This document shows, piece after piece, positions 52,077-63,324 of a stretch of DNA of 64,000 nucleotides. Made by a program: the position numbers and the translations under genes. Numbering within the stretch: position 1 is the first letter of the stretch; every line of letters begins with the position of its first letter. Below the pieces are notes generated by a model. That model worked only from the letters and a program-made list of their open reading frames with translations. It was not told the origin of the DNA and did no database searches. Origin of the DNA: an uncultured Methanobacteriaceae archaeon. GTDB lineage: Archaea; Methanobacteriota; Methanobacteria; Methanobacteriales; Methanobacteriaceae. The stretch lies in contig CAMYKT010000004.1 of assembly GCA_947259185.1 (NCBI GenBank), forward strand, positions 1-64,000, in the 5' to 3' direction.

Positions 52077-52373
52077 CTACCCCATTACTTCTAATATGGT
52101 GGAATCACCTGGCTCATTAATTACCAGAGTAGCCACGGTAAATGGTTTACCACATACCGAACCCAGTTCAACACTGGTTCCATCATAAGTGTAAACAGGA
52201 ATATCTGAAAGTCGGGCATAATATGCGACATCTTCTTTGATGTCTTCCGGGCTGTTTCCAGCCACGATGGCTAGCTTACCATTACCTAACTTTAATGCTT
52301 GTATTGATTTTTCTGATCCTAAAGTTACAACGCCAGTATCTACAGCGACTCTTATTAATCTATCTATGTCCAT
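52077..52373 (-). CDS. rpl30e: Ribosomal protein L30e (eL30)
   Basis: The 98-residue protein shows the L7Ae/L30e fold signature (GKLAIVAGNSPEDIK, then YTYDGTSVELGSVCGKPFTVATL). It belongs to the large subunit. The ATG has AGGAGG seven bases upstream. It lies ten bases after rpoA2, in the standard archaeal order. Confidence 0.97.
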   Translation of the reverse strand: MDIDRLIRVAVDTGVVTLGSEKSIQALKLGNGKLAIVAGNSPEDIKEDVAYYARLSDIPVYTYDGTSVELGSVCGKPFTVATLVINEPGDSTILEVMG

Positions 52374-52383
52374 TTACTGCCTC

Positions 52384-53529
52384 CTATTTGTGTTTCATTA
52401 CGACACCAACAGATCCTGTTCCCAGAGGTATTGGTTGTCCTATAATAATGTTCTCAATTATACCAGTAAGGTGATCAATTTCCCCTCTTATGCTGGCTCG
52501 TAGAAGATGTTTTCCAGTTTCCTCAAAAGAAGCCCGGGCAAGAACACTTGCTTTCTCACCACTAATACCATGTCTACCTATGGACTTGACCGAACCATCA
52601 GCAGTCATCATATCTGCAACCAGCATGATGTGTCTTACATCAACTGTAAGGCCCTGCTCATCCATGGTACGCTGGGCTTCATGAATTATGGCATTTCTAG
52701 CCGCTTCTATACCCAGAACTTTTTCTACTTCATGAATATCATTAGTTGTGGTTCGAACTTTGTCCACACCTTCCATTTTAAGAACAGCTCCAAGGTTTGA
52801 ACCTTCAGTGTGTATAACCCATTCGTCCTCTTCTTTTCGAATAACGACTTTACCAATGTTTTTAACACCACTAATTTGTAAATCTCGGACTTTATCCGCT
52901 AAAAGTCTTAATTCTCTTATATTAGATTTAGAAGGTACAAAACTTAGTATGTTGTTATCTATTTGTGCTTTCTTAAAAGCTTTTTCTACACGATTTATAA
53001 TGTCGGTAAAGTCCAGTCTTTTATCTTTAATTTTAGTTTCATCCAGCTCCGCCACCACATTCATCTCAGCGAAGTTAACATGGAAATCTTGCAGGATGTC
53101 ATTTACATTACTTTTACCAATTTTATTGGCAATGGTTCGGACAAATTCCTCGTCATTTTTGAATTCATCTTCAAAATAGATGGCCATGGTAGGTGTGGAA
53201 ATTTTCTTTCTGGCATCCACAATCTCGATTAGTCGAGGAAGACCCAGGGTAACATTAAGTTCTGCTACACCTGCATAGTGAAATGTACGCATGGTCATCT
53301 GAGTACCCGGTTCACCTACAGATTGAGCAGCCACTGTTCCTACTGCCTCTCCTTTTTCAACTTTAGCCCTCTCATAGGCTCGCTTAACTCTCCTTACCAG
53401 TTCGTCGAGTTCATCATCATCCAGGTCGTGCCGTTCTGCAGCCCGGGCTATGTCATGTATATAACTTTCTGGAAACTTAGCCCTCTTTTTCTTCACGACT
53501 TTTGTAACTTTTTCTATTGTTTCTTGCAC
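52384..53529 (-). CDS. rpoA2: RNA polymerase subunit A''
   Basis: The 381-residue protein is the C-terminal part of the largest polymerase subunit. GEAVGTVAAQSVGEPGTQMTMRTFH is the trigger-loop region, and SKASVLARASFEETGKHLL (with EKASVL) marks the C-terminal clamp. It completes the RNA polymerase with A', whose gene is 58 bases upstream. The start is GTG with an AAGGTGATTA site upstream. Confidence 0.98.
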   Translation of the reverse strand: MQETIEKVTKVVKKKRAKFPESYIHDIARAAERHDLDDDELDELVRRVKRAYERAKVEKGEAVGTVAAQSVGEPGTQMTMRTFHYAGVAELNVTLGLPRLIEIVDARKKISTPTMAIYFEDEFKNDEEFVRTIANKIGKSNVNDILQDFHVNFAEMNVVAELDETKIKDKRLDFTDIINRVEKAFKKAQIDNNILSFVPSKSNIRELRLLADKVRDLQISGVKNIGKVVIRKEEDEWVIHTEGSNLGAVLKMEGVDKVRTTTNDIHEVEKVLGIEAARNAIIHEAQRTMDEQGLTVDVRHIMLVADMMTADGSVKSIGRHGISGEKASVLARASFEETGKHLLRASIRGEIDHLTGIIENIIIGQPIPLGTGSVGVVMKHK

Positions 53530-53587
53530 CTAATCACCTTAAACCCAATTTAATTTTAGCTGCCAGGATAATAATAATTATTATCCT

Positions 53588-56200
53588 TCACTTCCCGGAT
53601 TTTATCCTCATTTCATCAATGAGTTTGTCCAGATCCACTACCTTACCATAATCACTTTTTGCCGGATCCACACCATCTTCTCCATATGTTGTCTGAATAA
53701 TAACTCCCCGGTTATCCATGACGGTACCGTCCTCTTTAACATTTAAATCCTGCAAAGCATTAACCAGCCTTCTTTGCATGTAACCACTTTGAGCAGTACG
53801 GATAGCAGTATCTACCAGACCTTCTCTTCCACCCATGGCGTGGAAGAAAAATTCTATAGGATCCAGCCCTTCTTTGTAACTGGAATGTACAAATCCTCTT
53901 GCTTTAGCACCTAATTCACCTTTTCTAAAGTGAGGTAAGGTTCTCTCATTGTAACCCCGGTCAATACGGCCACCACGAACAGATTGCTGCCCTACACAAG
54001 CGGTTATCTGAGTTAAATTCAGCATAGAACCACGAGCACCAGTTAGAGCCATTATAACCGCATGGTTTTCATTTATATCAAAGTAACTTTCAGCTATTTC
54101 ACCTGATTTATCCCTAGCTTCCCCCAGGACCTGCATGATTTTCATTTCCAGAGTTTCCTCCAGACTTCTACCCGGTAAAGCTTCCAGTTCATGGTTTTCA
54201 TAAGCTTCGATTAACTGATCCACTTTTTCTTCTGCCTTGTGGAGATGTATTTCAATCCTTTCTTTGGCTTCTAGGGGTATCTCTTCATCATTGGTACTGG
54301 TGGTAAAACCCGCTTTCATGATTCCAGATATGGCCAATTTTGTGGATGCATCCAGGAATTCACGTGCCCTATCGGTACCATATTCTTTTACTATATGGTC
54401 CAAAATTTTACCGGCAAACGCCCCGTATGCTTTTTCGTCCATTACCCCGGAAAGTAGTTGCCCATCCTCAATAACTACATAGGCATCATTTTTGCATTCT
54501 CTTTTCAAACATTCATCACATTTACGGCAGATCTCTGCCTTGTAAACCATGTTCAAATCATTAGGCAAAAGTAAACTGAAAATCTGTTTACCAGACCATG
54601 TTTCACCAGTTCTATCCGGTATAGCCATTTTAGCCTTTCTTAGAATTTGGAATACCTGCTCTTCAGTAAATGTTGCACTTTCCCTGGTTAATAAATAAGC
54701 TCCTGAGATGTGATCGTGTATTCCTCCAATAATAGGCCCTCCAAAACGTGGAGACAATATATGTTCCTGCACCCTCATCAGGGTTTTGGCCTCTGCCCTT
54801 GATTCTTCAGTCTGGAAGACGTGCATATTCATTTCGTCCCCATCGAAATCAGCATTGTAAGGTGGGCAAACACAGAGGTTTAAACGGAATGTTTTATAAG
54901 GTAAAACCCTTACTTCATGAGCCATCATGGACATCCTGTGTAATGATGGCTGTCTATTGAATAATACAATATCTCCATCTTTAAGATGCCTTTCCACAAT
55001 AAATCCAGGTTCCAGTTTATCAATAACCGCTTCTTTAGTTTCTTCGTAAATCCTTATCTTTCTATCATCAGGCCTTATAACGTAGTTAGCCCCGGGGTGA
55101 ACATCTGAACCATTACGTATGCACTCTTTCATCTCTTCCATGTTCCATTCTGTTACATGAACCGGTACAGTTACTTCTTTAGCAATTAAATCAGGTACTC
55201 CCACTTCATTTATACTGATATATGGGTCAGGAGATATTACTGTACGGGCAGAGAAATTAACCCTTTTACCAGATAGATTACTTCTGAACCTACCTTCTTT
55301 GCCTTTAAGACGCTGAGCCAGAGTTTTTAAAGGTCTTCCCGATCTGTGCCTGGCAGGAGGAACACCTGAAGCTTCATTATCAAAATAAGTGGTAACGTGG
55401 TACTGTAATAATTCCCAGAGATCCTCTACAATTAATTGAGGCGCACCTGCTTCCATGTTTTCTTTCAAACGCTGGTTAATACGAAGAATATCAACTAATT
55501 TGTGAGTTAAATCGTCTTCAGAACGTTCACCTGTTTCCAGCGTAATGGAAGGCCTTACTGTAACTGGTGGGACAGGTAGTACAGTCAAAATCATCCATTC
55601 AGGTCTTGCTACTTCAGGATTAACCCCTAATAGTAAAGCATCTTCATCAGGTATGATTTCTAACCGTTCCCTGACTTCACTGGGGGTCAGCTTATAGTTA
55701 CCCTCTACAATGGAGACTGGTTTATCTATTTTAACGTCTTCCTGTTCCTCTTCACAATGAGGACATTTATCCCTTCGGGCAACGGTATATATCTCTTTGA
55801 TAATATTGGTTAAACTATCCTCATTATTCATCAAATATTCAAATTTCCCTTTATAATCAACTATCTCGCTGTCAGTAAGAAGAATTCTGCCGCAACTGTG
55901 GCAGGTGGACCGGAGTATCTTGTGAAGAGTATCAGCAAAACCTACATGAATAACTGGCCTGGCCAGATTTATACTTCCAAAGTGGCCCTGACAGTCACCT
56001 CCTTTAGATCCACACGATCTGCATTTCAAACTGGGGTCTATAACACCTAATCGAGGATCCATTAAACCATTTTCAATGGGATAACCATCCTCATCATAGG
56101 TATCCGGGGTTACGATTTTGGTCACAGACATCTTTCTAATGTCCTCCGGAGACATGAGACCAAAATTAATCTGGGAAATTTTCTTTAAAACTCCTTTCAA
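53588..56200 (-). CDS. rpoA1: RNA polymerase subunit A'
   Basis: The 870-residue subunit has the zinc ribbon CRSCGSKGGDCQGHFG, the RPAR-type switch and the catalytic NADFDGDEMNMH loop that binds the active-site Mg2+. It forms the clamp and catalytic centre of RNA polymerase. The start is TTG at 56200, with GGAGAG six bases upstream; the protein then begins (M)KGVLKKISQINFGLMSPEDIRK, as in archaeal A'. It lies between rpoB1 and rpoA2. Confidence 0.98.
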   Translation of the reverse strand: MKGVLKKISQINFGLMSPEDIRKMSVTKIVTPDTYDEDGYPIENGLMDPRLGVIDPSLKCRSCGSKGGDCQGHFGSINLARPVIHVGFADTLHKILRSTCHSCGRILLTDSEIVDYKGKFEYLMNNEDSLTNIIKEIYTVARRDKCPHCEEEQEDVKIDKPVSIVEGNYKLTPSEVRERLEIIPDEDALLLGVNPEVARPEWMILTVLPVPPVTVRPSITLETGERSEDDLTHKLVDILRINQRLKENMEAGAPQLIVEDLWELLQYHVTTYFDNEASGVPPARHRSGRPLKTLAQRLKGKEGRFRSNLSGKRVNFSARTVISPDPYISINEVGVPDLIAKEVTVPVHVTEWNMEEMKECIRNGSDVHPGANYVIRPDDRKIRIYEETKEAVIDKLEPGFIVERHLKDGDIVLFNRQPSLHRMSMMAHEVRVLPYKTFRLNLCVCPPYNADFDGDEMNMHVFQTEESRAEAKTLMRVQEHILSPRFGGPIIGGIHDHISGAYLLTRESATFTEEQVFQILRKAKMAIPDRTGETWSGKQIFSLLLPNDLNMVYKAEICRKCDECLKRECKNDAYVVIEDGQLLSGVMDEKAYGAFAGKILDHIVKEYGTDRAREFLDASTKLAISGIMKAGFTTSTNDEEIPLEAKERIEIHLHKAEEKVDQLIEAYENHELEALPGRSLEETLEMKIMQVLGEARDKSGEIAESYFDINENHAVIMALTGARGSMLNLTQITACVGQQSVRGGRIDRGYNERTLPHFRKGELGAKARGFVHSSYKEGLDPIEFFFHAMGGREGLVDTAIRTAQSGYMQRRLVNALQDLNVKEDGTVMDNRGVIIQTTYGEDGVDPAKSDYGKVVDLDKLIDEMRIKSGK

Positions 56201-56245
56201 GGTATTCTCTCCTTCAATTATGCTCCTTTAATCCCTATAATTTCC

Positions 56246-58057
56246 TTATGCTTTATCTTCAAGAACAAGTTTGGGGAATATACACAGGCTTTTTAGTTCG
56301 TCCAGTAAAAGTTTGAATGCGTATGAGATTTCTATAGGGAATGAATCCGAATCACCGCAGATAGGGCAGTATGTTTTATCTCTTATCCGATCATATACTG
56401 CCACCATTCCACATTCACCACATACAATAGCTTCATATTTATCCGATTCATCCAATAATCTTTCTTTAAGTGCTAATGCGGCACCATGGGCAATTAAACA
56501 ATCCCTTTCCATCTCACCAAATCGAAGACCGCCTTCCCTGGCTCTACCTTCAGTTGGTTGCCGGGTTAATACCTGTACTGGTCCTCTGGAACGGGCATAT
56601 ACTTTATCCGTGGTCATGTGGTGTAGCTTCTGGTAGTAAGCTACCCCTACAAATATTTCTGCCTCGATTCTCTCACCGGTGATTCCATTATATAATGATT
56701 CCACACCTGCTGTTTCAAATCCGTTTTCCTTTAATGAATCTTTAATATCGGATTCCAGTTCTCCAGTGAAAGGAGTACCATCCACGCGCCTTCCATCCAT
56801 ACAGCCGGATTTACCTCCCAACATTTCCAGAACCTGTCCAACAGACATCCTGGAAGGTATAGCGTGAGGATTTACCACCAGATCAGGTACAACTCCATCT
56901 TCAGTAAAAGGCATGTTTTCCTGCGATACTATTAGTCCTACTACTCCTTTCTGTCCATGACGGGAAGCAAATTTATCTCCAAATTCAGGCTGTCTCTGAT
57001 CCCTAACTCTTATTTTAGCCAAACGACTACCTTCAACAGTTTCAGTGAAAAGTACAGCATCTACAACTCCTTTTTCCCCATGTCTAACAGTGACTGAGGT
57101 TTCTCTTCGACGTTCGGCCACGGTACCAAATTCATCTATTTCTTCTAAAAATCTAGGAGGTGAAGTTTTACCAATCAGTACATCTCCTGATGAAACATAA
57201 GATTCTGGATTCACCACCCCATCTTCATCCAGGTGCCGGTAAGATTCTTCAGACCTGTAGCCTCTGACACCCTTTTCAGGAATCTCAAATTTGTCTTCCT
57301 GTCCCCCCGGATATCTCCTTTCAGAAGCTTCATAAGATCTGAAAAATGATGAACGCGAAAGTCCTCTTTCTATGGAGGCTTTATTCAAAATAAGGGCATC
57401 TTCCATATTGTATCCTTCGTAGGACATTACTGCTACTATGAAATTCTGTCCAGATGGCCTTTTGTCATAACCTGTGGCATCTATAATTCTGGTTTTAACA
57501 ATAGGAACTTGAGGATGGTGTAAAAGGTGAGCACGGGTATCAGTACGTAATCCATAGTTAGAAACATAAAGACCCAGGGCCTGTTTAGTCATCCCTGCTT
57601 CCATGGTATTACGCGGTGATGAATTGTGGTTAGCAAAGGGAATAATGCCTGCACAGATTCCCAGCATGGTGGAAGGATCTATTTCCAGGTGGGTATGATC
57701 TTCATTCAAATAGTTCAAACCCATGGCGATATAGGCATTTTCTTCCTCTTCTGCATCCAGATATTCAATAATTCCTTCAGTTAAAAGTTGTTCCCATTTT
57801 AGTTCCCCATCTTTTATAAGAGATATGTGTTCTTCTTTTAAGGCAGGTTCCCCTCCATTAACCACAATCAGTGGCCTTCTGGCTCTTCCAGGGTCATTGA
57901 ATATGTAAACTTCATCAGTTTCAGAATAATGAGTAATGTTCATCTCATGGGAAATTTCTCCAGATCTTCTTTTTTCCCTCATATCCTGGACAAAAGATTC
58001 CGGATCGTTGCAGGTTCCTATGAGTTTCCCGTTAATAAAAATTTTAGCTTTTCTCAC
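56246..58057 (-). CDS. rpoB1: RNA polymerase subunit B'
   Basis: The 603-residue protein is the C-terminal part of the second-largest subunit. Key segments are SYEGYNMEDALILNK, GDKFASRHGQKGVVG and the C-terminal zinc-binding CGECGMV...CPICG. It lines the active centre with A'. The B subunit is split here into B'' and B', the arrangement found in many methanogens. The start is GTG at 58057 with GGAGG eight bases upstream. Confidence 0.98.
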   Translation of the reverse strand: MRKAKIFINGKLIGTCNDPESFVQDMREKRRSGEISHEMNITHYSETDEVYIFNDPGRARRPLIVVNGGEPALKEEHISLIKDGELKWEQLLTEGIIEYLDAEEEENAYIAMGLNYLNEDHTHLEIDPSTMLGICAGIIPFANHNSSPRNTMEAGMTKQALGLYVSNYGLRTDTRAHLLHHPQVPIVKTRIIDATGYDKRPSGQNFIVAVMSYEGYNMEDALILNKASIERGLSRSSFFRSYEASERRYPGGQEDKFEIPEKGVRGYRSEESYRHLDEDGVVNPESYVSSGDVLIGKTSPPRFLEEIDEFGTVAERRRETSVTVRHGEKGVVDAVLFTETVEGSRLAKIRVRDQRQPEFGDKFASRHGQKGVVGLIVSQENMPFTEDGVVPDLVVNPHAIPSRMSVGQVLEMLGGKSGCMDGRRVDGTPFTGELESDIKDSLKENGFETAGVESLYNGITGERIEAEIFVGVAYYQKLHHMTTDKVYARSRGPVQVLTRQPTEGRAREGGLRFGEMERDCLIAHGAALALKERLLDESDKYEAIVCGECGMVAVYDRIRDKTYCPICGDSDSFPIEISYAFKLLLDELKSLCIFPKLVLEDKA

Positions 58058-58108
58058 GAAATTGCCTCCAAAATTAAAAAATTAGATAAAATAAAAAAAG
58101 TGGTGGAT

Positions 58109-59653
58109 TTAATTAAGAACCCCCATTTTCTTAATGATATTTTCGATTTCCTCAGGATCTGAGCCTTCAGATATCTTAGACATTAAAGCCAGGTTTTTCA
58201 CCAGCCCACAATTAGGTCCTTCCGGGGTTTCATTGGGACATATTTTACCAAATTGAGTAGGATGCAAATCCCGTGCTTCAAAGTGAGGTTGACTTCTACT
58301 TAATGGAGAAACTACCCTCCTCATATGGGAAAGTGTTCCCATATAACTGGTACGATCCAGTAGTTGGCTTACCCCTGCTCTTCCACCCACCCAGTTACCG
58401 GTGGCTATGGCGTGTTTAATATTTTCAGTTAAAACATCAGAACGCACTGCCTGTTTTACAGAAGGTTCTTTTCCTCTTGCCAAGCTCCTTTCTAATTGAT
58501 AAGTCATGTCTCGTGTTAAGCTTGTAAATGCTACCCGGAATAAATCTTCCATCAAATCTCCAGAAACCCGGAGTCTTTTATTAGTATAATGGTCCTTATC
58601 GTGTGGTTCTCTCTGCTCGGAAATAACCTGAAGTAACATTTCTGTCATTTCAGCCAGATAGGTTGCTTTATCTCCTCTTTTTTCAGATTCAACACCCATA
58701 TGAGGTAGAAGGTATCTATCAATAACGTCTTCTGCTCTTCTTATCCTGTATTCTTCAGTCATTCCCTTGGCAACCCGGTTACCAATGTATTTAATGGCGC
58801 TTTTAGTTAAATACTCTCGACGTTCTTCATTAGAGAGTTCTTCCATTTCCTGAGCTTCAATCTTCAGGGCCTGGTCAGAAACCTGTATATCGTCCGCCAC
58901 AATCATCTGGAAATTGAAGTCATCTGAGATATGAGTAATGATTTCTTCATCAGTGGCCAGTCCCATGGCTCGTAGTAATATTACCAGAGGTATCTCTCCC
59001 GGAACATAAGGGAAGGAAATTCTTAAGAAAACACCAGTTTTTCTTGGTTTTCGATATTCCAAAGAAATTCTAGCTCTGAAACCACTTTTAATTGAAGTAA
59101 CTATGGCTTTAGCTCTTCTATCATGAATTTCGCCTATTCTTTCCAGAATAACCTTATTAGGTGCTATCTCTTCCATAGTAACAATAGCCCGTTCCGAACC
59201 ATTAACAATGAAGTATCCTCCCGCATCTTGAGGATCTTCACCCTTATCAGTAAGTTCTTTTTTATTTAATCCTGCCAGGTGACAGATATCAGACTTGAGC
59301 ATTAAAGGAAGTTCCCCGATATACACCTTTTCAAAATCCGGAGCGGGTTCTTCTTTTTTAATAAGCCGCATATCCAGATACATGTGCGCAGAATAAGTTA
59401 AATTCCTTAAGCGGGCTTCAGTAGGAAAAATCAAACTTTTTGAACCATCAGCTTCCTTGGTAAAAGGTTTTCTAATTTCCAGTTTTCCGGTTTCAACCGA
59501 ATATTCTCCCTGTTCTAAGACAATTGACTCAGTTATATCAATTATGTCCTGTATACGATGATTTACAAAATCATTATATGAATTTATGTGGTGATCTACC
59601 AGATTATATTCATCGAAAAACGCGTCTACTAATCCCCATGTGCTCTTTTTCAT
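58109..59653 (-). CDS. rpoB2: RNA polymerase subunit B''
   Basis: The 514-residue protein is the N-terminal part of the second-largest subunit: protrusion and lobe, with GYFIVNGSERAIVTMEEIAPNK, and at the end MRRVVSPLSRSQPHFEARDLHPTQFGKICPNETPEGPNCGLVKNLAL (fork region), split here from the rest. The ATG has GGAGGA upstream. It follows rpoH on the minus strand, with about 110 bases between. Confidence 0.98.
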   Translation of the reverse strand: MKKSTWGLVDAFFDEYNLVDHHINSYNDFVNHRIQDIIDITESIVLEQGEYSVETGKLEIRKPFTKEADGSKSLIFPTEARLRNLTYSAHMYLDMRLIKKEEPAPDFEKVYIGELPLMLKSDICHLAGLNKKELTDKGEDPQDAGGYFIVNGSERAIVTMEEIAPNKVILERIGEIHDRRAKAIVTSIKSGFRARISLEYRKPRKTGVFLRISFPYVPGEIPLVILLRAMGLATDEEIITHISDDFNFQMIVADDIQVSDQALKIEAQEMEELSNEERREYLTKSAIKYIGNRVAKGMTEEYRIRRAEDVIDRYLLPHMGVESEKRGDKATYLAEMTEMLLQVISEQREPHDKDHYTNKRLRVSGDLMEDLFRVAFTSLTRDMTYQLERSLARGKEPSVKQAVRSDVLTENIKHAIATGNWVGGRAGVSQLLDRTSYMGTLSHMRRVVSPLSRSQPHFEARDLHPTQFGKICPNETPEGPNCGLVKNLALMSKISEGSDPEEIENIIKKMGVLN

Positions 59654-59762
59654 GGACTTCCTCCAAAAATAATACCAGTTAATAATTTAGTCAAATATTC
59701 CTCAAATATTTTTATTGAGTTATTTTTGAACTATGAGAGTAAAAATAACTAAAATGATTAAA

Positions 59763-59996
59763 TTAATCCTTTACAAGCCTATAAGTAATAAATTTTCCTG
59801 CTGTAGAGCTTTTTCTAGTAATTTCAAGAATGTCTCCCTCTTTTGCCCCAATAGACTTGGCCACCGGGTCATCAGATTTTATTTTTGGGAGCTGCTCCAG
59901 GTGAATATCCATCTTTTTAAGTACCTTATTAGATTCGGATTTCGACAAAACAGCATGATCTGGTACCATTTCATGTTTCAAGATGTCCTTCTTCAC
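59763..59996 (-). CDS. rpoH: RNA polymerase subunit H (Rpb5-like)
   Basis: The 77-residue protein is archaeal RpoH: HEMVPDHAVLS, then LPKIKSDDPVAKSIGAKEGDILEITRKS and YRLV. It corresponds to the C-terminal assembly domain of eukaryotic Rpb5 and helps polymerase assembly and DNA entry. The start is GTG at 59996, with GGAGG seven bases upstream. It follows tRNA-Lys after 44 bases, which hold T tracts. It is the first protein gene of the rpo cluster. Confidence 0.97.
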   Translation of the reverse strand: MKKDILKHEMVPDHAVLSKSESNKVLKKMDIHLEQLPKIKSDDPVAKSIGAKEGDILEITRKSSTAGKFITYRLVKD

Positions 59997-60003
59997 AATT
60001 TAT

Positions 60004-60039
60004 CCTCCAGTAAAAAATCCCAGTAAAAAAATCAGTAAA

Positions 60040-60040
<1 letters not shown>
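60004..60040 (-). promoter_or_regulatory. Repeated T-tract leader before rpoH
   Basis: On the minus strand, the 44 bases between tRNA-Lys and rpoH contain TTTACTG three times, separated by T runs of five to seven bases, and end in the GGAGG site. T tracts of this kind end archaeal transcripts after tRNA genes, yet there is hardly room for a separate promoter. The stretch may act as a partial terminator or start region. Confidence 0.45.
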
Positions 60041-60114
<74 letters not shown>

Positions 60115-60121
60115 AATAGTG

Positions 60122-60581
<460 letters not shown>

Positions 60582-60673
60582 TTTAATATCTTATTTCAAT
60601 ACTTCACTTTTAAGAAGTGCAGTATATAAATCTCTTAGAGATTCATTATTTGAATTAAGTTGTATATAAATTA

Positions 60674-60750
<77 letters not shown>

Positions 60751-60786
60751 TCATGATAAAACATCTAAGTTTTCTAATCTCCAACT

Positions 60787-60867
<81 letters not shown>

Positions 60868-61061
60868 CCATTTTAGGCAGTATTAGCTTAAATACTTTGT
60901 GGTAGATTTCCACTTAAAAAGCATCTGGTGGGTGAAGATAATTTTTTTAATAATCAGATTATGTATAAAAAATATTTAAACATTAACCATTATTAATTAT
61001 TCCCGGTGATTTCAAATTTTTAATATTTGACCGGTTATCTACACATTAACAGTTTTATTAC

Positions 61062-62300
61062 TTAAAGATTGTCATTTAATTTTTTAAAATAAGCATTTTT
61101 CAATGCCTCCACCGCAGGTAATTTTTCCCCGGCTAAGAGATTTATGCATGCCCCCCCACCACTACTTATATGATCTATCTCTTCTTCAAAGCCCATTTGA
61201 ACCGCAGCAGCTCCTAAATGACCCCCTCCAATAATAGAAAACCCGGAGGAGGATGCAATTGCATTTAAAATATCTGCAGTCCCAATACTAAATTCAGGAT
61301 TTTCAAAAACTCCTGCAGGTCCATTAGCAAAAATAGTGGAAGACTTGCGTATGATTTGGGCATATAATTTAATGGATTCTATACCAATATCATAAATAGG
61401 AGCATCTGGAATTTTTCCAACTGAAATATCAATTCTTTTATTATTTTCACATACGGCTACATCAATAGGAATTAAGATCTTATCCTTAAATTTAGTTATA
61501 AGATCCTTAGCAACATTAACATAATCCTGATATCCTTTATTTTCTATAAATTTTTTATTAGTCGGACCAATCTCTATATCTGATGCCTGGAGAAATATGT
61601 TAGCCACCAGTCCCGTAGTTAAAATATGATCTGCGCTACCATTTTCCAGCACATTTTGCATAACATGTATGGAATCATCAGCTTTGACTCCCCCTAAAAC
61701 ATAAGTACATGGTTTTTTTACATTATCCAGAGCACCAGTCAATATTTTAAGCTCTTTTTCCATTATCCTGCCTGCAGCAGAGGGTAATTCAAATGTGAAT
61801 CCTATTAAAGATGGTTGAGATCTATGTGCAGCTGCAAAAGCATCATTTACAAAATAATCAACCACCGGGGCTAATTTATTAACCAGATGGGTTGATGATT
61901 GTGGGGAAATCTCTCTTTTTAAAACCTCTTCCGAATAAAAACGAACATTTTCTAAAAGAAGAATATCCCCCTTTTTCATATTACCTATAGTTTCCCGGGC
62001 AGCACATCCAAAAATGTCCTCCACATAGATTACACTATGATTTAATATTTTAGACATGACATGGGCATGTTGCTCCAGGGTAGTGAAATCTTTTTTACCT
62101 GGTCGGCTTTGATGGGCTAATATTACAGTTTTCGCTCCTTTATTAGATAGTTCTTGTATGGTTTCTGCATGTAACTTCATCCGGGTATCATCTAAAATGA
62201 TTCCAGTATGGGGGTCCACCGGGGAATTTATATCCACCCTGATTAGAACAGTTTTGTTATCCAGTTGAAAATCATCCAAGGTGTTTAATTTAAGGGACAT
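61062..62300 (-). CDS. pgk: Phosphoglycerate kinase
   Basis: The 412-residue kinase has the N-terminal substrate region RVDINSPV, TVILAHQSRPG and the VNDAFAAAHRSQPS motif, and the C-terminal ATP domain with GGGHLGAAAVQMGF and SSGGGA. It transfers phosphate between 1,3-bisphosphoglycerate and ADP; in autotrophic methanogens it runs toward gluconeogenesis. The ATG has GGGAGG upstream. It follows tpiA on the same strand by about 80 bases, a frequent pairing in this order. Confidence 0.97.
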   Translation of the reverse strand: MSLKLNTLDDFQLDNKTVLIRVDINSPVDPHTGIILDDTRMKLHAETIQELSNKGAKTVILAHQSRPGKKDFTTLEQHAHVMSKILNHSVIYVEDIFGCAARETIGNMKKGDILLLENVRFYSEEVLKREISPQSSTHLVNKLAPVVDYFVNDAFAAAHRSQPSLIGFTFELPSAAGRIMEKELKILTGALDNVKKPCTYVLGGVKADDSIHVMQNVLENGSADHILTTGLVANIFLQASDIEIGPTNKKFIENKGYQDYVNVAKDLITKFKDKILIPIDVAVCENNKRIDISVGKIPDAPIYDIGIESIKLYAQIIRKSSTIFANGPAGVFENPEFSIGTADILNAIASSSGFSIIGGGHLGAAAVQMGFEEEIDHISSGGGACINLLAGEKLPAVEALKNAYFKKLNDNL

Positions 62301-62382
62301 TATACGCCTCCCTATAAATCCAGATTAGTTCTAGATGAAATGTTGTTAATAGAATAAATGTTTACTAATAGAGCATTATGAA

Positions 62383-63063
62383 CTAAATTTTACTTACCAA
62401 TTCTAAAAGTGCTTTTTCGGGATTTTTTGCCATTATAATACCTGAAGCTAAAAGAACTCCTTCAGATCCCAGTTCCAGGGCAGCTTTCATGTCTTCTCCA
62501 GTGGATATTCCTGCCCCACAAAGAACCTTAACTTGAGGATTAATACGTTTAACCTCTTCCACAGTTCCCTCCACAACTTCTGGTTCCGCCTGGGAAACAG
62601 GTATGCCTGATCCAATAAGTTCCGGAGGCTCTACTGCAATGAAATCCGGATTTAAAGCCGCTATTGCGCCGCTGGTTTTAATATTATTGGTACAGACCAC
62701 ATTAATCATATCTTTATCAGAAGTTCTTTCAATTAAATAATCTATATCCGCCAGTTTCATACGTTTTTCAGAATGATTTATTAAACACCCATTTGCCCCT
62801 GAATTCTGAGCACATTCTAAGAGGACACTGCCGGTATGTCCTCCTGCATTTATGGGATCGATATGCTGGGCTAAGACAGGTATATTAACATTTTGAGCTA
62901 TCTGATAGATATCCATATGTTGTGGAGCAGCAATCATATTTATTCCAGTTTCAGTGGAAACTTTTTCCAGAGCTTTAGCCAAATTTAATGCATTCTTTCC
63001 CGTAGATACCATGTAAGTTTTAAAATTCAATATAACGATAGGGGTGTCAGTGATTGACTTCAT
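62383..63063 (-). CDS. tpiA: Triosephosphate isomerase
   Basis: The 226-residue protein is the short archaeal type. It has ILNFKTY (Asn and Lys of the active site), LINHSEKR (electrophile His), AVEPPELIGSG (catalytic Glu) and a C-terminal phosphate loop GVLLASGI. It interconverts dihydroxyacetone phosphate and glyceraldehyde 3-phosphate. The ATG has GGGAGG upstream. It is the first gene of a tpiA-pgk unit. Confidence 0.97.
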   Translation of the reverse strand: MKSITDTPIVILNFKTYMVSTGKNALNLAKALEKVSTETGINMIAAPQHMDIYQIAQNVNIPVLAQHIDPINAGGHTGSVLLECAQNSGANGCLINHSEKRMKLADIDYLIERTSDKDMINVVCTNNIKTSGAIAALNPDFIAVEPPELIGSGIPVSQAEPEVVEGTVEEVKRINPQVKVLCGAGISTGEDMKAALELGSEGVLLASGIIMAKNPEKALLELVSKI

Positions 63064-63324
63064 ACAAGTCCTCCCGATTAACTAGAATTATTTCTATATA
63101 TAAAATATGAATGTTCACTATTATAAAAATATTTTGTTGAGTCTAAATACCCCATTAAATATAATAAATAGTTAATTTCAAATCAAAGAGCTAGAAAAAA
63201 AGATTTACTAACAAAATAAAATATTTAGTCTTTAAAACAAAAAAAAGATTAAATAAAACTTAGAATAACTTTTCAAATACTAATTTCTTTAAAAAAAAAA
63301 GAGTAGATTTAAAAAACCAGAGTA